Shown piece after piece: positions 12,481 through 27,474 of a stretch of DNA of 64,000 bases. Made by a program: the position numbers and the translations under genes. Numbering within the stretch: position 1 is the stretch's first letter; each line of letters starts with the position of its first letter. The notes beneath the pieces were generated by a model. That model worked only from the letters and a program-made list of their open reading frames with translations. It was not told the DNA's origin and ran no database searches. The stretch covers positions 3,824,501 through 3,888,500 of the forward strand of contig JAUCMP010000026.1 of assembly GCA_030770545.1 (NCBI GenBank), in the 5' to 3' direction. This stretch comes from Macropodus opercularis. Lineage: Eukaryota; Chordata; Actinopteri; Anabantiformes; Osphronemidae.

Positions 12481-15400
12481 AGTTATAATAATTGGTATAA
12501 TTTGGTAGTACTCATTCACTTTACAGGTGTGGTTTTAGACAATTATAATGTAGACTAAGGAAGCTAACCAACTAGCTCTTGCTTCACTGTATGAAACATT
12601 TTAGTGCTTCAGCTTTTATGAGGATGCACCGCACCTATTTTAGCCCTGGTTCATCGAGCCAAGAGCCAAAAACAAACTGGTCTGATCAAATGCTTTAAAG
12701 CTTTTGTTTATTATTAAAAGCTGCACGTGATCTCACAGCAAAAAAATAAGTTGGCAGCCAGCGACACACAGACATGAATGTTCATTCGGAACATGTACGA
12801 CTGTTTTCTTACTTTGCATATAAAATTTGCTGCATACTTAAAAAAAGTTATACAAGCAGAAAACAGAAATTAAACTGTACCAAATCACTGATTTGTTGAG
12901 CTTCACAGCCAGTCAGTCTGCTCAATCGCACTGTAAGCCTGAAAAATACACACGACTACTCCTAACTCCTCACAAAAAACACTCAGGTAGATAACTTTGT
13001 TACGTGACTGTCACATTGTCAGTGGCACCTGGCAATGACCACAACGAAAGTATTGTTAAATTTACAACGCAAGTACAATGTAAACCAGGACAGTGGTTTG
13101 TAATCAACTCATTAATCAGGTAGTTCACCTTGATTCTTAGCTTTACAGCGATACTTGTGTACTGTACTTAGGTTCTCCCACGCATCTTGTTGCAACGTTT
13201 GTTCTACGTGTCATTTGTTGTTTTACATTTTGATGAATTCCATGCCAATCACAGTGTCCTTATCCTATTCTTAACTGTGCTTCCTGGATCATATTTCAGG
13301 TCACTGGTAGGATTCCCCACCAACACAGCTCCACCAACTAGATTTTTAATATGGTTGTTTTCACTTTGAACACTCACTGTCTTCTTGATGTGTCAGGGCC
13401 TTGGCATAGAAGAAAAATATTTAAATATTTGCTAATACTATTTGTGTACGTGCTGCTAGTGTGTGTTTTTCACATTCTGAGAAAGAAAGGTGAGACGATG
13501 TGACACTTCTCAAACAACACACAGGTTATGACTCAAGCACAGCCACAACAACTGTGACAGACAGAGCTCAAAGTCTAAGTAAATGACCTCTGACTCATTA
13601 TCACGCGCTCATAAACCAGTGAGTGTCTAGTAGTTGTTGCGACTGAGATAATACTCCTTCACTGGTCTTCCTAGAATTACTGCTCCTGTGTGGCAATACA
13701 TTTTGCACAATTTAAGCAGACAAGAATCTAAGAATAAAGGCAAGCAAAACTGGAAGTTGAGTAGCAGGCACATTTTTATGTGTTCTACGTAAATCTTCAT
13801 GTATTTTAAAGGGTATTCTGACAATGTACAAGAAAAAAAACGTAGGCGTAAGAAAGGCAGATTGAATTTGAGGAAACGCACTTCACAGAATATGCCTAAC
13901 TTCCAGATGCTTCAGATACTTTAACTGTGAGTGTGGCAATGTACTGTTGCAACACTGCTGACAAAAATACATTGTGAGTGTTAGACACCTGTCAGTAGAA
14001 ATTAACAGCCTGTTTGCACACCTTAAACAATGCCATTTCAAGTAGGTCACCCTTTATATAGGCTACAGAGAGCTTAACGTACAGTATGATGTAACGCCTT
14101 GCTTTGTTCGCAGTTCACATCAGTTTCAAGGTATCAATGAGAACAGCTTGTGGGTTTATTGTGTCATCATGTGAATCATTTACAATCCATTTATTACCTA
14201 TTTAGCATTTAAAACTGTAGACCTGATGAAATGATGGTAAGAACATTGTTAGCTTGTACTACTTTTTTTTATCATGGTTCAGATTCTGCTTTCATTTCCA
14301 CTGTCCTCAGTCTACATTGTTAATTTCATATACTACTCAAGCCGGGTTTGGGCGTAGAACGGTGGAGTGAACTGGAGAGATTGAGTCTCTCTACTTGGTA
14401 ACAGGAACGTTTCTCTGTGCTGCATTTTGAACCAGCTGCAGGCAAAAAAAAACTGGCTGTCTGGTTACTACATAGTGATTGGTTATGATCTACTTACATG
14501 ATCTGTTTTATCAGATAATTATCAGAATTACGGTTGAGGAGCACTATAAAGGTGCCTACAGACTGTGTGACTGTATCACAGCCATGAAAACCTAAAAGCC
14601 GTCTTTACCAGTCACCCAATCAACCTCACAAACGGCACACTGACACAGACAGGTGCAGCTTGGTTGTGTCATACAACCGTCTTCCCTCCCTCCCAACTCT
14701 CTACCTTATCTGCTCAAATAAGCCCTTTACCTTCATCTATGTCTTTAACAGCCCTTACCATTTCACATCTGCTCCGACAAAGTCCTATAAACACTATCAA
14801 ATGCTTTCCATATCAAAGCCAATCACCTGCCGTTGGTCTGAATAAACACCAGCATAAGAAGACTTTGGCCTGAATGAGTAAGGACGAATTGGGGTTAAAG
14901 TACTCCAAACTAAACACCAGAAAAATTCAGAGGAAAGTACCTTAAACCCATTGAAGCTAAACTGTTATCAACTTCTATTCACCCAGTCTTTGTTGTACGA
15001 GGGTATGCTGAATGTGTGCCAAGTATCAAACAAGCAAAATAATCCTTCATCTTAATCACTTAAAAGCACATGTAGGAAAGATCTTGAGTTACTTGAAAAC
15101 TATACAACTGTAAACTAATCCTTTAAGCATTTATTGACTTCATGCAGCTCTGCACATGTGAATTTCTATAGATGATACTGAGACTTTGGAATTCACTTAC
15201 AGAGGAGCTTGATAATCCTGAGTGGCCACACACCAAATGCATACTGTGACAGCAACCGTGCCAAGAATTCCCAGTTTAAGAGGGGTACAGATGGGCTAAG
15301 AGATGCTCAGATGGGCTGCATTCTTGAGAAAACCTAAACCTGGCGGGACATTTTTTCAAATATGGGTGGTCTGCCAGTGTAATGTGGGACAGGCAAAAGA

Positions 15401-18400
15401 GCACCAACTGTTGGCGAGCTGCAGTGATCAGACATCAAAAGGGGTCAGACGGCCAGTGGAAAGTGACCCATAGCCCAGTCTGGCTCATTCTGTCACCTTC
15501 AGCAGCCCTGGACCGCCAAGATCACAGCCACGCTGTCACAGATCTGCTTCTCATCGTCCCAGAGGAGCAGCTCTCGAAGACTCACATTCCCAGCATCCCA
15601 GGTTCCCAGGCAAGGTCAGTGTGGCACCTGCTCGAAAGGACTGTGACTGTGTGTGTGAGTGTGTGTGCTCCTAACCCACCGACCCTGTGACCTTTTGTAG
15701 AAGCAGTCTTGTCCTGCCCATCAACTGCTCCAGAGTACCAGCCACTTTGTTCCATGTCAAAAGACTACAAAAATGTATAGAACTGCATTAAAAGGTCCTA
15801 CACACTCAGTATTCTTACCTTTTGTGATTCACAAAAGCCCTACTATACGTGTATATAGTAATGAAGCTGTTCACCTTTATTTACATAAATAATTAGGTCA
15901 AAATGTAGGAGTATTCTCCTCCTCACCTACTCTTGTGTCCCTAACAGCAGTATGGCGCGTTTAGTTAAGTCTATGTTTGCCCAGCTTTGTTCAAGTTTGT
16001 CAAGTGTGTCCCCTTCATCATTGTTACTGTGTGTAGATACGTTAAAAAACCAATAGAAGTCATATTCATCTTCTGTGCGAATAGTATCAGGTAATAAAGC
16101 TGATTCAGAACCTGATGCAGCTAAACTAAAAACTACAAGAGCAAGCATTAACCTGTTTAACCTGAGATTGTCAGGATTTAATACTTCCATGCTGCTGAAA
16201 TGTGACCAGTTATCAGTGTTATGATAGAGACCAAGTGACTTTACTTTAATAATTCCAATAATAGACACAACTGACAACTAATGGCTGAGTCAAGTCATTT
16301 AGCTCTGTGCTGTACCGCCACAAAAAGAAAACACTTATTAGGAAACACTTCTTCAGAGCTGAAGACCTGAATATAATGAATATGAAGGATACATTAATAG
16401 TTGAGCTGACTGCTATACACCTCACAGGATCTTTGTTTTCCACTGAATTTCCACTGACTCTCTTTTCCCAAAAATCAAAATTTGTGGCTGCAATCAGTAT
16501 CCCACTTGGCCCTGCTGGTTTCACAGTCATTGTCTAGACCTGGTAATCTTTGCTCCATGTGAGCCTGACCAAGTTGTTTTCCATTAAAGAATGAGGTCAG
16601 TGATCAAGTCACAGACAATGAGACAGACCTGCTTACTCATCCAGCCCTTACAGAGCATTCACACTGCTCCTGCTGAAAGCCTGCAAAAGCCTGCAATTCC
16701 AGTTTGTGCAACCTCTTTTTCATCTCTGTCTATATTTGTGTGCGTTGTTGGTTTTTTTGCTTTTGTGATTGACATGTTAGAAAGCAAGAGCCAATATTAC
16801 AGGAGCTATTAATTATACGTTAAAGGGTGTGCGTTTGTGTGTTTACAGATGATATCAATCATCAACACAAAGCACGCTGACTTGACAAAGGTTGAAAAAG
16901 ACAAAAGGTAGAGGTAGAGTTTCAGTTAGAATTCCCACTATTACATCACAGTCTCTGTGAACCTTATGTGATGTCTGGCCACTGGCTCTTAGCCAATCAG
17001 AGACTTACACTGAAGGAAGGGCCTGACAAGATGATGGACAAGGATTCAAAACTATTAGGAACTGACGCGCGCACACACACACAGTCAGGTCATGTCTCAT
17101 CTACTTCTGTTTTCGAAGAGATTTCTAAATAACTTTTCCCAGTATGACAACAACAGATATCTTTTTGTTAAGTGTTATGAGGTCTTTGCTGTCCTTGGCC
17201 TTTTGTATGTTTATATTTTGGTTTAGTTAGCACCAAAAACACAGTGTTTTGACATAGTGAGTAATGTATTGTCCTGGTGTAGAATGCAACAGTTATTTCA
17301 TTAATGAATTAACAGCTACAGAAACAGAAACAGCGCAGTGGAAAGATCATTGTTGTGGACAAAACCTAGATTCATCTGAAACAGAAATAGGAAATTAACA
17401 GTAGTCGCCCAACGTTCTGTCAACACGTCATTCCATTCCAAACCTCATCCATACATCCATTTATACAATGCCCCCTTTTGCTCTCGTCGTAGTTCCTATA
17501 GCCACTAGAGGACATCTAACCATAAAACACAACCATGGGTCGTAATAAATTACAACAAATGACATATGGGGTTGTTTTTTGGAAAGGCAGTCTCCCTCGA
17601 TTTAGGTCTTTCACAAGCACACCTGAGTTATGACCCCAGCCATTTGTCATAATTACAGTTAAAGCTGGAAACTTCTCCTGTCACACTCAAACTGGCTCCT
17701 ATCAAGCAACTGGTGCTGCAGTCACCTGTGAGCAATCACTCAACTCCCGTGTCCTGTTGCATGAAATACACACTTTTGAACGCATCGTACCCAACCCCAC
17801 ATCCACAGAGGGGCCATTCTATCGACCAGACGCTGGCATGCAAAGCTGCAGCACAATGACAAGAGAGATTTGTAGGAAGGAGGAGGGTTTTTCTAGAGAG
17901 CAGACATGATGTAAAATAACTTAACTGCTTCATAAAGTGCAGGAGGCCAGGAGGGGGTAAGAGGAAGGAGAAGGTCCCATGAGGGGAGCAGGCAAGTTGA
18001 GGACCCCAGTCGGACTACACAAACCACACTGAACTCTGGGCCAAAATCAACAAGAGCAAACTGAGCCGATGCATATTACACTTTTTTCTTGTCACTGTTT
18101 GTAGGTTGATAATAATGTCTGGCCATAACTTACCCTTGCATTTAAGAATGTGTGTAAAATGAACATTTAAATTGGTGCCTCAATGCTGGCTTGTAGCCAG
18201 ATACAGTACAAACTCCACACCTCCAGTCCTGTGGAGAGAGAAATAACCTGACAGCAGAGCTCACAGGTGGCTCTCTACAGAGTTCAGAGGTTACCCACTG
18301 CTTTATGTGGCACCTTGGAAATATCACCAGCCAGTCCACCCTGCACACCAGCTCTGTAAATAAACACTGGCTGTGCCTCTCTGCTTTCACCTTCACCAGT

Positions 18401-21400
18401 TTGAGAAGGTGAAAGGGGAGAGGGTTGGGGGATCCACAGAACTGACCCGGGCCCAAAATCACACTGTTTTTCCTGACTCTTAAATTAGGGCTTTTTTGAA
18501 CAGAGCAAATGGTTGAAATAACAAAAGCCTATTAAAGTCCAGCATGTTTCATAATCCAACGTCATAGCTCAGCACACCTGCACAAACAGCAGTCACAGCA
18601 GCCTCCTGTAGAGCAGCCCCCAAGCACATGGCAACATGCCCCTTGGTGCTTCATGTAGACTACACCAGGTTAGGTCATATAAAACTTAGGTTTCCACACA
18701 GACCAAAACCTGAAACAAGCAGATGATCCGGCTGGAAACTGCGACTACTAGCTGAAACCGAAGGAGTGGTGAGGATAACGATCTGTTATCGTTTCCTCTC
18801 AGTGTTGAAAGAGAATTATAACTCAACATAAAAACACTCCGTGGTCAAATGGAGTATGCCTGTATTAGCATTATGTATTAACACACATGAAGCATTGTGT
18901 TGTTGTAGCCGACTGCAATGGAGCCTTTCATTATTTTATAGCTAGATTCTAGAAGGTCACAAGAAAGATCTTATACCATGAGGTGATTAATAAGAAAGTT
19001 CTTCTCTCCCCACTGCTCAGTGAATGTACTGCTGTCTAGTTTATTTATGGATCAAAAGTCCTCTTACCCCCAAGTAAAAAGGCTATGGCTATGGAGTGGT
19101 AGGTACAGGTAGGCAGCAAGGTTATGAGAGCAAACAGAGACTCAAACACAGCAGCTGACACATATGCAGCCACAGTCACTCAAGCCAATGTGATCCTGGA
19201 GTTTCTCAAGAGGCCTGTCAGACTACCGCCACTACTGCTGGCAGCTTGGAAACTCCACATGGAAAACACAAACACTTCCCTCTACAGGCAAGTAATTCTC
19301 CCGAAGTTGGAAAACATGACGAGTGGATGATGATGGCGATCGGCGCGGCTTATGCAACTCAAATCCTCTGCACATTGGCGTGAATGAGGCAGGGGGTAAG
19401 TAATACTGTTAAGATTCTTATCTTTGCCTGTTTGAGCCACAAAATATTGTGTGTGCACATGCACACGTGTCTGCACACACCACCTACCCGCAGCTGTCAT
19501 GAGCGTAAACAGACAGGTGAAGTGGCAGTAATACCGTTAAAGTACAGTTAAATTGTAACACAGGGTTGACAGTTGTACAGGTACCTGAAGCTAATTAATT
19601 CCCTGGGCTCCTGCAGGGCATACGTTAAACGCAGAGAAGGAATTAGAGGGAAAATGATGTCAGCTGCACACCTCTTCCACTCTTCATTCTCTAATATTCT
19701 GTACGTCTAGAATTCTGTGTGTACTATTCTACTCTAATTTGGAGCAGATGCTCTGCGGGATGTGAATTATGTTCCTCACCAGTTAACAAGGTCAACATTC
19801 ATAAGGAATAATTATGTAATCCCGGATGCTTTGAAGAGAGCAAAACAACATTTCACCCATTTAATCCCACTACTCCAGAAAAGCTGTGGTGTGAGTTAAA
19901 TACTCTACAGTTAAAGGTTTACTTTATATTGTGGGCGAGACGGAATTAAATGTTGTTAACTGCTTACTCCGTAAATGTTTACCAGCAAAAAGAGACACTG
20001 GAGTCATCACCAGTTACAGCAGCCTTCAGTGGTCACATGAGTGTCTAAGGTCGTGTTTATGGGAAAAACAGTGGGGATAAAATATGTGGTTCAGAAGGAG
20101 CCTACATAAAAGAACCAGCCTCTGCATTTGGATGCCATCAAAGCCAAACCATGACGTTAGTATGTGCTAAGTGCAAGGAGTCCCACTTCAAAGAAAGGAA
20201 CAAGGATGGACCTGGGCTCCAATACAGTGTGGGGTCTGTTTGAAGCTTAGCGGACCATGTTCAGAAACAGAGCATACTGGGGCCCTTGGACCTAAGTTGA
20301 AGGGAAGCTGGCATCAGCTGTGTTGGACAAATACAGCAGTCTGATCAATGCCTAAAAACCTTCATCTGAAAAGGCCAACTGGAAAGGAAGTTGGGCTTGA
20401 GAATAAACAAGGATGACACATGCAAAAGGCCCAATGAAGCCCTCTGAAGGAGAGGACAGAGAGATATTGAATGGGCCGAGTACACCCGGACGCAGTTGAA
20501 GCTCCTCCTACAGTCATACCTCTGGACCACAGGAGAAGCAGCAGCACATTAATTTTAATAAGTGTTCTTATTCTCCTGCCAGCAGCTCTTACCGTAAATT
20601 CAGCTCTGTTGCATACCTCGAAAGCAGAGCTGCTGTTAATAGTCCTGGACACCTCAGGACAGAGAATCAACACAAGAGAAGGGATGGGAGCAATTGTCAG
20701 CATTGTAAGCAGTAGGCCGAGCTTTAAATTGAATCAAATTTGACAAAACAACCCCTTAAAAAAGAATTAGCTAAAAAGGAAAAAACACATTCAGCAGAAG
20801 ATACCTATGCCTATGGTACAGTATATCACACAATAAGATTAATATTAGTTACTGCAGCATCAATATGTAAGTACTGTAGCATTAGCAGCTGTAATTTAGT
20901 AAGTACTGGATCTTTTGTCTTCTATAGCCATTAAACGTTTTGAAATTAAAAACGTTTTGAAATTAAATTGAAATTAAAGTCTCTTCGGTGGAACTGCTAA
21001 TGGCTTATGAGCAGATTTTCACTGAAATCTATATCATAATAAATGGATAAAAGAATACATCAACAGCTGGTACTTCGCATACTTCTTAAGTAAGTAAGTA
21101 AACTTAAGTGACTATAAAATTAAAATGGGGATAACATAGAAGAAAAATATCAGGAACATCAGCTCCTCGTGTGATGATTGAGATCCAGGATGTTGTGAAT
21201 TGACTATTTACAGTTTAAACAACATGAGTTTGAATATGGAAAACAGGGAGCAGATGAATGGGCAGGGCAATGGAACAATTTTCTTCTTGGCAGGTTCTCC
21301 ATTGACCTCAGGCCTGGATCTGTTGTGCCTAAATGCTGTCTGGTTATGAAAGCACTTTTCACCAATGCTATATTGCACAATTTGAACTGCCTGCAATAAG

Positions 21401-24400
21401 TACAGCAAAAGGTTTTGTTGCTCTGATGCGGTTTATGTTGTAGATCTGACCATTATCTCAGCAAACTGTTTAACACACTCCTCAGTAAAACGTAAATCAG
21501 GAATTTGGTACTAAAACTTTATCTGCATGGCTGTTGCTTCAGTTTTTACTGCATTACAGTCAGCAGTGACAGCTCATCCTCGACACTCTTCTATTTTACT
21601 CTACATATTTAATACATGTAAAGCAGCATGTGAAAGCGATGTTCCCCTACGTTATGCAAAGACTTGCACAAGATAAGCCATGACCGTTAACGCAACGGCA
21701 GTTTTCTAGAGCGCTTCAGCTGGCCACAAGTTCAAACTGTCAAAATCAGATATGCACAAACCTGCTGCCTGTCTGTTGTGGCTTTACACATGAGACCTGC
21801 CCAACATGAAATGTAACTTTACTAACAGGGTCTGTGAGGCTGGTTTTAATGCGTAATCCTCTCATAGCTCTCCAAAGTGAAATGTGTCTCATTTTATACA
21901 GGACAAAGTAGTAATTGCAGAAGAAAAAACTAACAAATCAATTTAACTCTGCAGTAATTTAAATGATCATAAAAGCAATATAAAAGTTTATACTTCTAAT
22001 TATACTTCTACTGTTTCCAAATACGTAGGTAGTGCAGGTATTTATCACATTCTGTTGTGCAAAGCAGAAAAGGTGCTTCATGTTTGTCACTATAGCACTT
22101 ACCAACAGGTGTAGAAACCACCTTGCAGGGCTGCAGAACTTGCAGTGTGTATTTGGGTCATCGGTCAGTTGTCCCTGTCAATAAAAAGGTGTAAATATTC
22201 ACAAATAATTAACTAAACTGCTGAAAATATTCATGAGATTTGTTTTGTGTCTAATGTGCTTCTTGTGCAAAGATGATTAGTTGCATGGCAAACATTTATT
22301 TCAAGTATCTCGTCTCATTCAAAAATCAAAAATAAGTTTAGATGAGTTGTTTGCCAGTTCTAAGCCTCAGTGATCTGCACGGTGGAAAGTATGAAAAACA
22401 CTTTTGACAAAATGCACAGACACTAGACAGACATATAGTGCAGTAGGGTCAAGAGGAAGAAGAAGACTGGGTGAGCAACGTGCCTTTCTCTCTCCGCTGC
22501 TGAGCCAACCCTGACTGCAGGAGGGCCTGACTGCCAAGCAGCCTACAAGCTGGGAAAAAGTGACTAAAAGCTTTTAGTTTTCCAGCAGGATCTAAGCAAA
22601 AGACAGAGACTCTATCCAAAGCTGTGAAGGCATGAATGTGTTACGGCAAAGGCCTGACGCACTCGCTCATTCACACGTCAAACAAGTTTCCCCTCAATGC
22701 AGGGCTCTTTCTTTGCAGGCTCATTATAAGTGGAAATGTGGAATTGCTAATGTTAGGGTCTTGACCTGATTCGATGGAACTATTCACTTTATGACCACCG
22801 AAACACTGCACCCATGCCCTCATACACACCCATACTGACGCTCCACAAACGCACCATGACGCTGTCACTCGGTCCATCACTCTTCAATGCCCATCTGACA
22901 ACACGTCCTAACACAACTGCAAACACAAAAGTAGTTTATTGGTTTAAAAAAATTCCAGTACAAAAGGCAAAAATGACTTGAATGATCATGTTAAAAGATT
23001 ACATTCAAACACGGAGTCATGTCAACACTAAAACTATCACGTCCCAATATTTTTAAGTAAGCAGCATATGTAACAAAGATTTTATTATGCATGCATATAA
23101 ACACTGTACTATAATAGTGTTTTATGACAGCAAATACTAATGGGCTGCTCATGTGGTGGGTGTAATTAGTTGCAGAGGTCTAAGCGTCCTTTCAGCCATG
23201 TTACTTGAAAGGTCTTTAGTATATGTCGGTACATAGTAGCGTAAGTAACGTGGAAAGTATTATCTAGTATCCTGAGAGCTAAGTATGAAGAACAACAAAA
23301 CTGGAACCCTGACACACAATGCAGAGCAGAACAATGTAGTCACACAAAAAAGGCCCAGGGAAGCTTAACACGCACCCATGAGCCCATGGCACACTTGACA
23401 AACAGGCCCTAAACTTTTACCTCGGGGACAATTGTCATCGGCTCTGCAGAGATCTCCATATTTGGAGTGCGAGTGACTGATTGGAGGAGACGCAATGAAG
23501 CCACACGTTGACAATGGAACACGAGGCAGGGCCACAAACAGGTTCATGCCATTAGCGCAGGAGAATGTGTAAAGTGGAAACACCCTCACACAGGCAGGGG
23601 TTCTTTTTTAGTACAGGGCCCACAGACAAAATAGTCAATTAAACGATTTGTCAAGACATGTTAATGACACAGATAGTCGCTACCTGGTAGCAGGTGCAGG
23701 TGTAACGCAAAACAGGAAGTCTCTGCCTGTACAGTAAGCCTTTATTACAAACACACAGATGTCCGTCGCAGTAGCATTTTACTAAATTAAATCTGTGTTT
23801 TAAGGACGCTTCTCTAACACTGAAGTGACAATCTGTCAAGTACAGTGGGTGAAAACAAAAACACTGAATACTGAATGAAATGAACATGGAACCCAGGTTG
23901 TATTTTAAACCAGCGTCTGACACACAGCTTTGGACGCAGCTCCCTCAACAGTGTCACGTTTAAAAGCTGCCTGACGACTCAGGACTGTCCTCAGCCTCCA
24001 ACATGTTTAAACACAGCAGCTCGTGTTTTTTGGTGAAGAAGAGCCATCATGTGGCCAAAGTGAAATTCAGCCGCTGAGCAGCACTTTAGGCCTTTGACCA
24101 GCCCATAAATATAAAAGGATATTATTGCCTTTAAGATAAGTTATAGTTAATAAGTTAGATAATATAAACTATGTTACACAAGAGTGTCAGTAATGATACA
24201 CAATGTTTCTGTAACATCAGCTTTTATTGATTTGCATTCAACTTTACAAGTTGAACACTGACAAGTTATGGTTAAAAATGTTTGGACGGGCTTTTATGAT
24301 ATTTGTAACAATATTCCTAGTCACATTTTACACACTTTAAATATGTCAGGTACTACTTCAAAAGAGGCTGAAAAATGATCGATTAAAAACTTCTATTTCA

Positions 24401-24893
24401 ATTTTTGTTTCTAAATCTTTATTACCTGTTGGTGAGTGTTTTGGCAAGCTGACGTTAGCAATTAGCTTAGCTTACAAAGATACATCTAAATGTGTTCAGT
24501 TTGACACAATTTGCATAATGGCTGATTATCATATACACATTCAGACGGTATAACTATGTTGTGGTATTTATAACATATGTACCATGTGTTATTCTTCTTA
24601 TGCTCTTTAAGCCCTTTAACCACAAGGACATCACGTTAAAGGCTTCTAGCTTGATGCTAGTAATGACTTAATGAACTTACATTGTAGTGTTGTCAGCATA
24701 AGATACGACTACTTAAAAAAAAGTAATAGAATTTCCAGAACGATAATGATCATTAATAATCTAGCATTATCGCTATTATGCTATACCAGGAGATAAATTC
24801 TGCTACTAAGCCAGCATTCTAGCTCAGTAACTTAAGCTAGGAAGCTAACCGGCACTAACTGACTGGCCCGCGTTTGTGACCATAGCCTTCAAG
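12481..24893. other. Non-coding DNA
   Basis: No recognised coding exon on either strand. The stretch at 19,570-19,900 with TAATTA and palindromic AT motifs has the look of conserved non-coding DNA, but this cannot be tested here. The rest shows nothing distinctive. Confidence 0.55.
20933..20980. repeat. Short tandem duplication (AACGTTTTGAAATTA)
   Basis: Two near-perfect 15-16 bp copies are followed by a partial third (TTGAAATTAAAG). Confidence 0.8.

Positions 24894-24955
<62 letters not shown>
24894..24955. repeat. (TA)n(GT)n microsatellite
   Basis: About 8 TA copies are followed by about 22 GT copies. Confidence 0.95.
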
Positions 24956-24957
<2 letters not shown>

Positions 24958-25074
24958 ACATCAACTATTGGTAAAAACACTGAAACTCACCGCTGGCCTG
25001 AAGGTACTGTACATTTAAAAATGTCAAAAAACTGAAGTCTGTAAGAAATGAATGCCAAAAACATATCTAACCGT

Positions 25075-25710
25075 CCAGGTAAGCAGCCGCCATCTTGGTT
25101 TGAAACGATTAACAGGTGTTCAACTCATTCCGAACACAGAGAAGACAGACGATGGCGGTGTGATGAAATAAATACCTTTAATCCCACAGTCCGATAAATT
25201 AAACATGAACATAACCAACGTGAGTGATTTACAATACAGTCGAATAAAGCCTGTACATTTTATCTAAAAAAACCAGGCAAGGGTTGCAGTACGTGGGGTT
25301 AAAAACTGGGATCAGAGACGCTGAACCCGCGTGGACATGCAGCCTTAAAGATGCGGGTTTCAGTTCAGGTGTAACATATTGTACATGCACAGAGTCACCG
25401 TCTCTGCAAAGAGTTGGTTAAAGATTATTTATTAGCTGCATACTAGTTCCCATGACGTAGGAGGAAAGGTTCGCGGCTTTGAGCTGAACAATCATTGCTG
25501 GGTCAGACGCCTCTTTTGCTTTTGAGCCTGTGTGAAGAACTAGACCAAAAATAAAAACGGCTGCGTTGGCGGCAGACTTCTGTAGGATTCTTTGATCGCG
25601 CGCGCTATTCCTTGCACGTCGTCGCAGCGGCCACTGGGCGGCAGCACGTGATCTGCGGCTCTGGACTCAGCGGAACAAACGCTGCGTTTCACAGCGGGCG
25701 GGCTGATGAA
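25075..25710. promoter_or_regulatory. Possible promoter: YY1-type motif and CpG patch
   Basis: The minus strand carries CAAGATGGCGGC at 25088-25099, a canonical YY1 core-promoter motif. CpG-rich DNA with CGCGCGCG and GCGGGCGGGC lies at 25,590-25,710. Together they look like a promoter, but no coding exon on either side could be tied to it. It may serve a non-coding RNA, or a gene whose coding exons are outside the window. Confidence 0.35.
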
Positions 25711-27144
25711 AGCTCATGGAAATGTGTATTTTGATCTTTTCATGGTGCTTCTCCTGTTGACAGTGTGAATGGAAAGCACTGAGGTGATCTCTTTTCAGTA
25801 TAGAAATGTTACAGCGGAGTCAAAAACAAAGCTTCCTCCTGAGGGCTGCCTGTCAGAAGTCATAGTTTACCTCATATATCCTGCCAAGCCCCTGGTACCT
25901 TGGAGTGTTAGACATAAACTAATAGCACCAAAACCACCTGCTGAGGCTTAACCTTACTGTCCACGGTTGTCCTCAGTAGCTGGACCCACATGGAGACCGA
26001 CAACACCAGAGGACGTGCATTTTGACCTGCATATGGTACCAAGTGTGACTGGTAGCATGGATTACACGGGTGCTGTGATGTCAAGACAAAATGCAGATGC
26101 AGTGAAGCCAATCCTGTCTGAACCCTTTATTTTCAAGCAGATTGCATTAGAGAGCCATGTGTGGTTTCTGTGCATTGTCTACTGTATTATTTTTAGATCT
26201 AAGATGTCAAAGTCTGTTATTGAACAGCTAAGACCATTGTTCTCCAAGGAATCTCTTCACATATTACACACGTAGGAAAGAAATGAGTCTTGGTGCTCAG
26301 AACATATGGTCTGACAGACAAAGTGTGAATTGTATGTTCAAGGCAACAGCCCCACATGTGCCAACCTGACATTCACATGTAGGTAAAACGACTAAGCTTG
26401 ACTCTGATCTCTTACGGTCACAGTTACTCGTCACAGGAAACGCAACAGTACATGATGAAATTTCATTTTCATTGTAGGATTTTCCATTAGCAGTAAAAAG
26501 TATCTTAAAAGTTCTGTGATTCAAGAGGAATGACAACAGTTATGGTACATGATGGATGTCAGACACAACAAAACACTAGACATGCAGACAGGGAGTCAGG
26601 AAAGCTTTGTGAAAAACAAAGAAAGTTCTTTAGTCTCATACCATCAGCGTAGAAACATACCCACTGAGGGGAGAAGCTGCCATGCAAGGTCACGACCTGC
26701 TCACCAGGAGCAGTGTCTTGCTCAGGGGCACTTTGACATGCAGGAAGAGACCATAACTGGCTAATTTACGCTACCTCCTGGTCTCCTGTCGCCCCGCACC
26801 CACAGGCAGCAGACTCACCCAGGAGACGTGCAGTGTGACAGTGTCATGAGGTTGATAAAAAAGTATGTTGGAAGACAATTTTTTCATGCGCATGTTTCCC
26901 CCCCAGGCATTGTGGGCATCCACTAACTGCTGGAAAACATTGTTCGTGATTAAAGACAACACACTGCTTCAGGGTGGACACCGAGGAGTCTCAAACAGCA
27001 GGTTGTAGCTACATTACTACAGTACTTTGAATAATACTAAGGGACAATATGTACATTTTTAAAAGGACATTAAACCTGCAGCTACTGTTTTCTATGCAGC
27101 AATGCTTTCAAATAAACTGATGCACCCTCGAAAAAACCCCAAAT
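25711..27144. other. Non-coding DNA between the promoter-like patch and TMEM229B
   Basis: Short open frames at 25,769-26,275 (plus) show no domain or family resemblance. The right end may belong to a longer TMEM229B 3' UTR. Confidence 0.5.
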
Positions 27145-27474
27145 GTCCTTGTTCTATAATTTATTCGTCCCTTGGTGATAATATTGCTGCTGTTAAGGTA
27201 TTTTTTAGCAGTATTTAGCCTGATTTTCTTAAGGTCAACCCCACGTGAAAATGGACGGGTGCATTATGAGATGCAGAAACAGCAGCATGGAGCTGAGGGG
27301 CACAGTAAATGATTTGGGCATTTTAAGCCCCTGTTAGATTTTCATTTTCTGGCGGTTATGATACTTTGTACACCAGTCAGTCATAGTGGTCTATTCGTCT
27401 CCATCACAAACAGTCGAGGAGGCAGTGGATGGTGGGTGTAGCAGACCAATTCACATTTGTATGCCTTCCTTCAT
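27145..27474 (-). other. tmem229b: TMEM229B 3' UTR (probable)
   Basis: This non-coding stretch follows the TGA at 27475-27477. A minus-strand AATAAA at 27160-27165 would end a short 3' UTR of about 330 bases. Other AATAAA matches further left (for example near 26126) could extend it. Confidence 0.4.
27160..27165 (-). terminator. Candidate poly(A) signal AATAAA for TMEM229B
   Basis: TTTATT on the plus strand, about 310 bases past the TMEM229B stop codon, is the first canonical hexamer in the right orientation that I noticed. Confidence 0.4.

Noticed and set aside
25067..25099. Minus-strand frame MAAAYLDG, which recalls the N-terminus of focal adhesion kinase (PTK2).
   Set aside because: The frame stops after eight codons, and as I recall the known gene continues in the same exon. 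The resemblance comes from the YY1 motif plus chance, and no other PTK2 exon was recognised.
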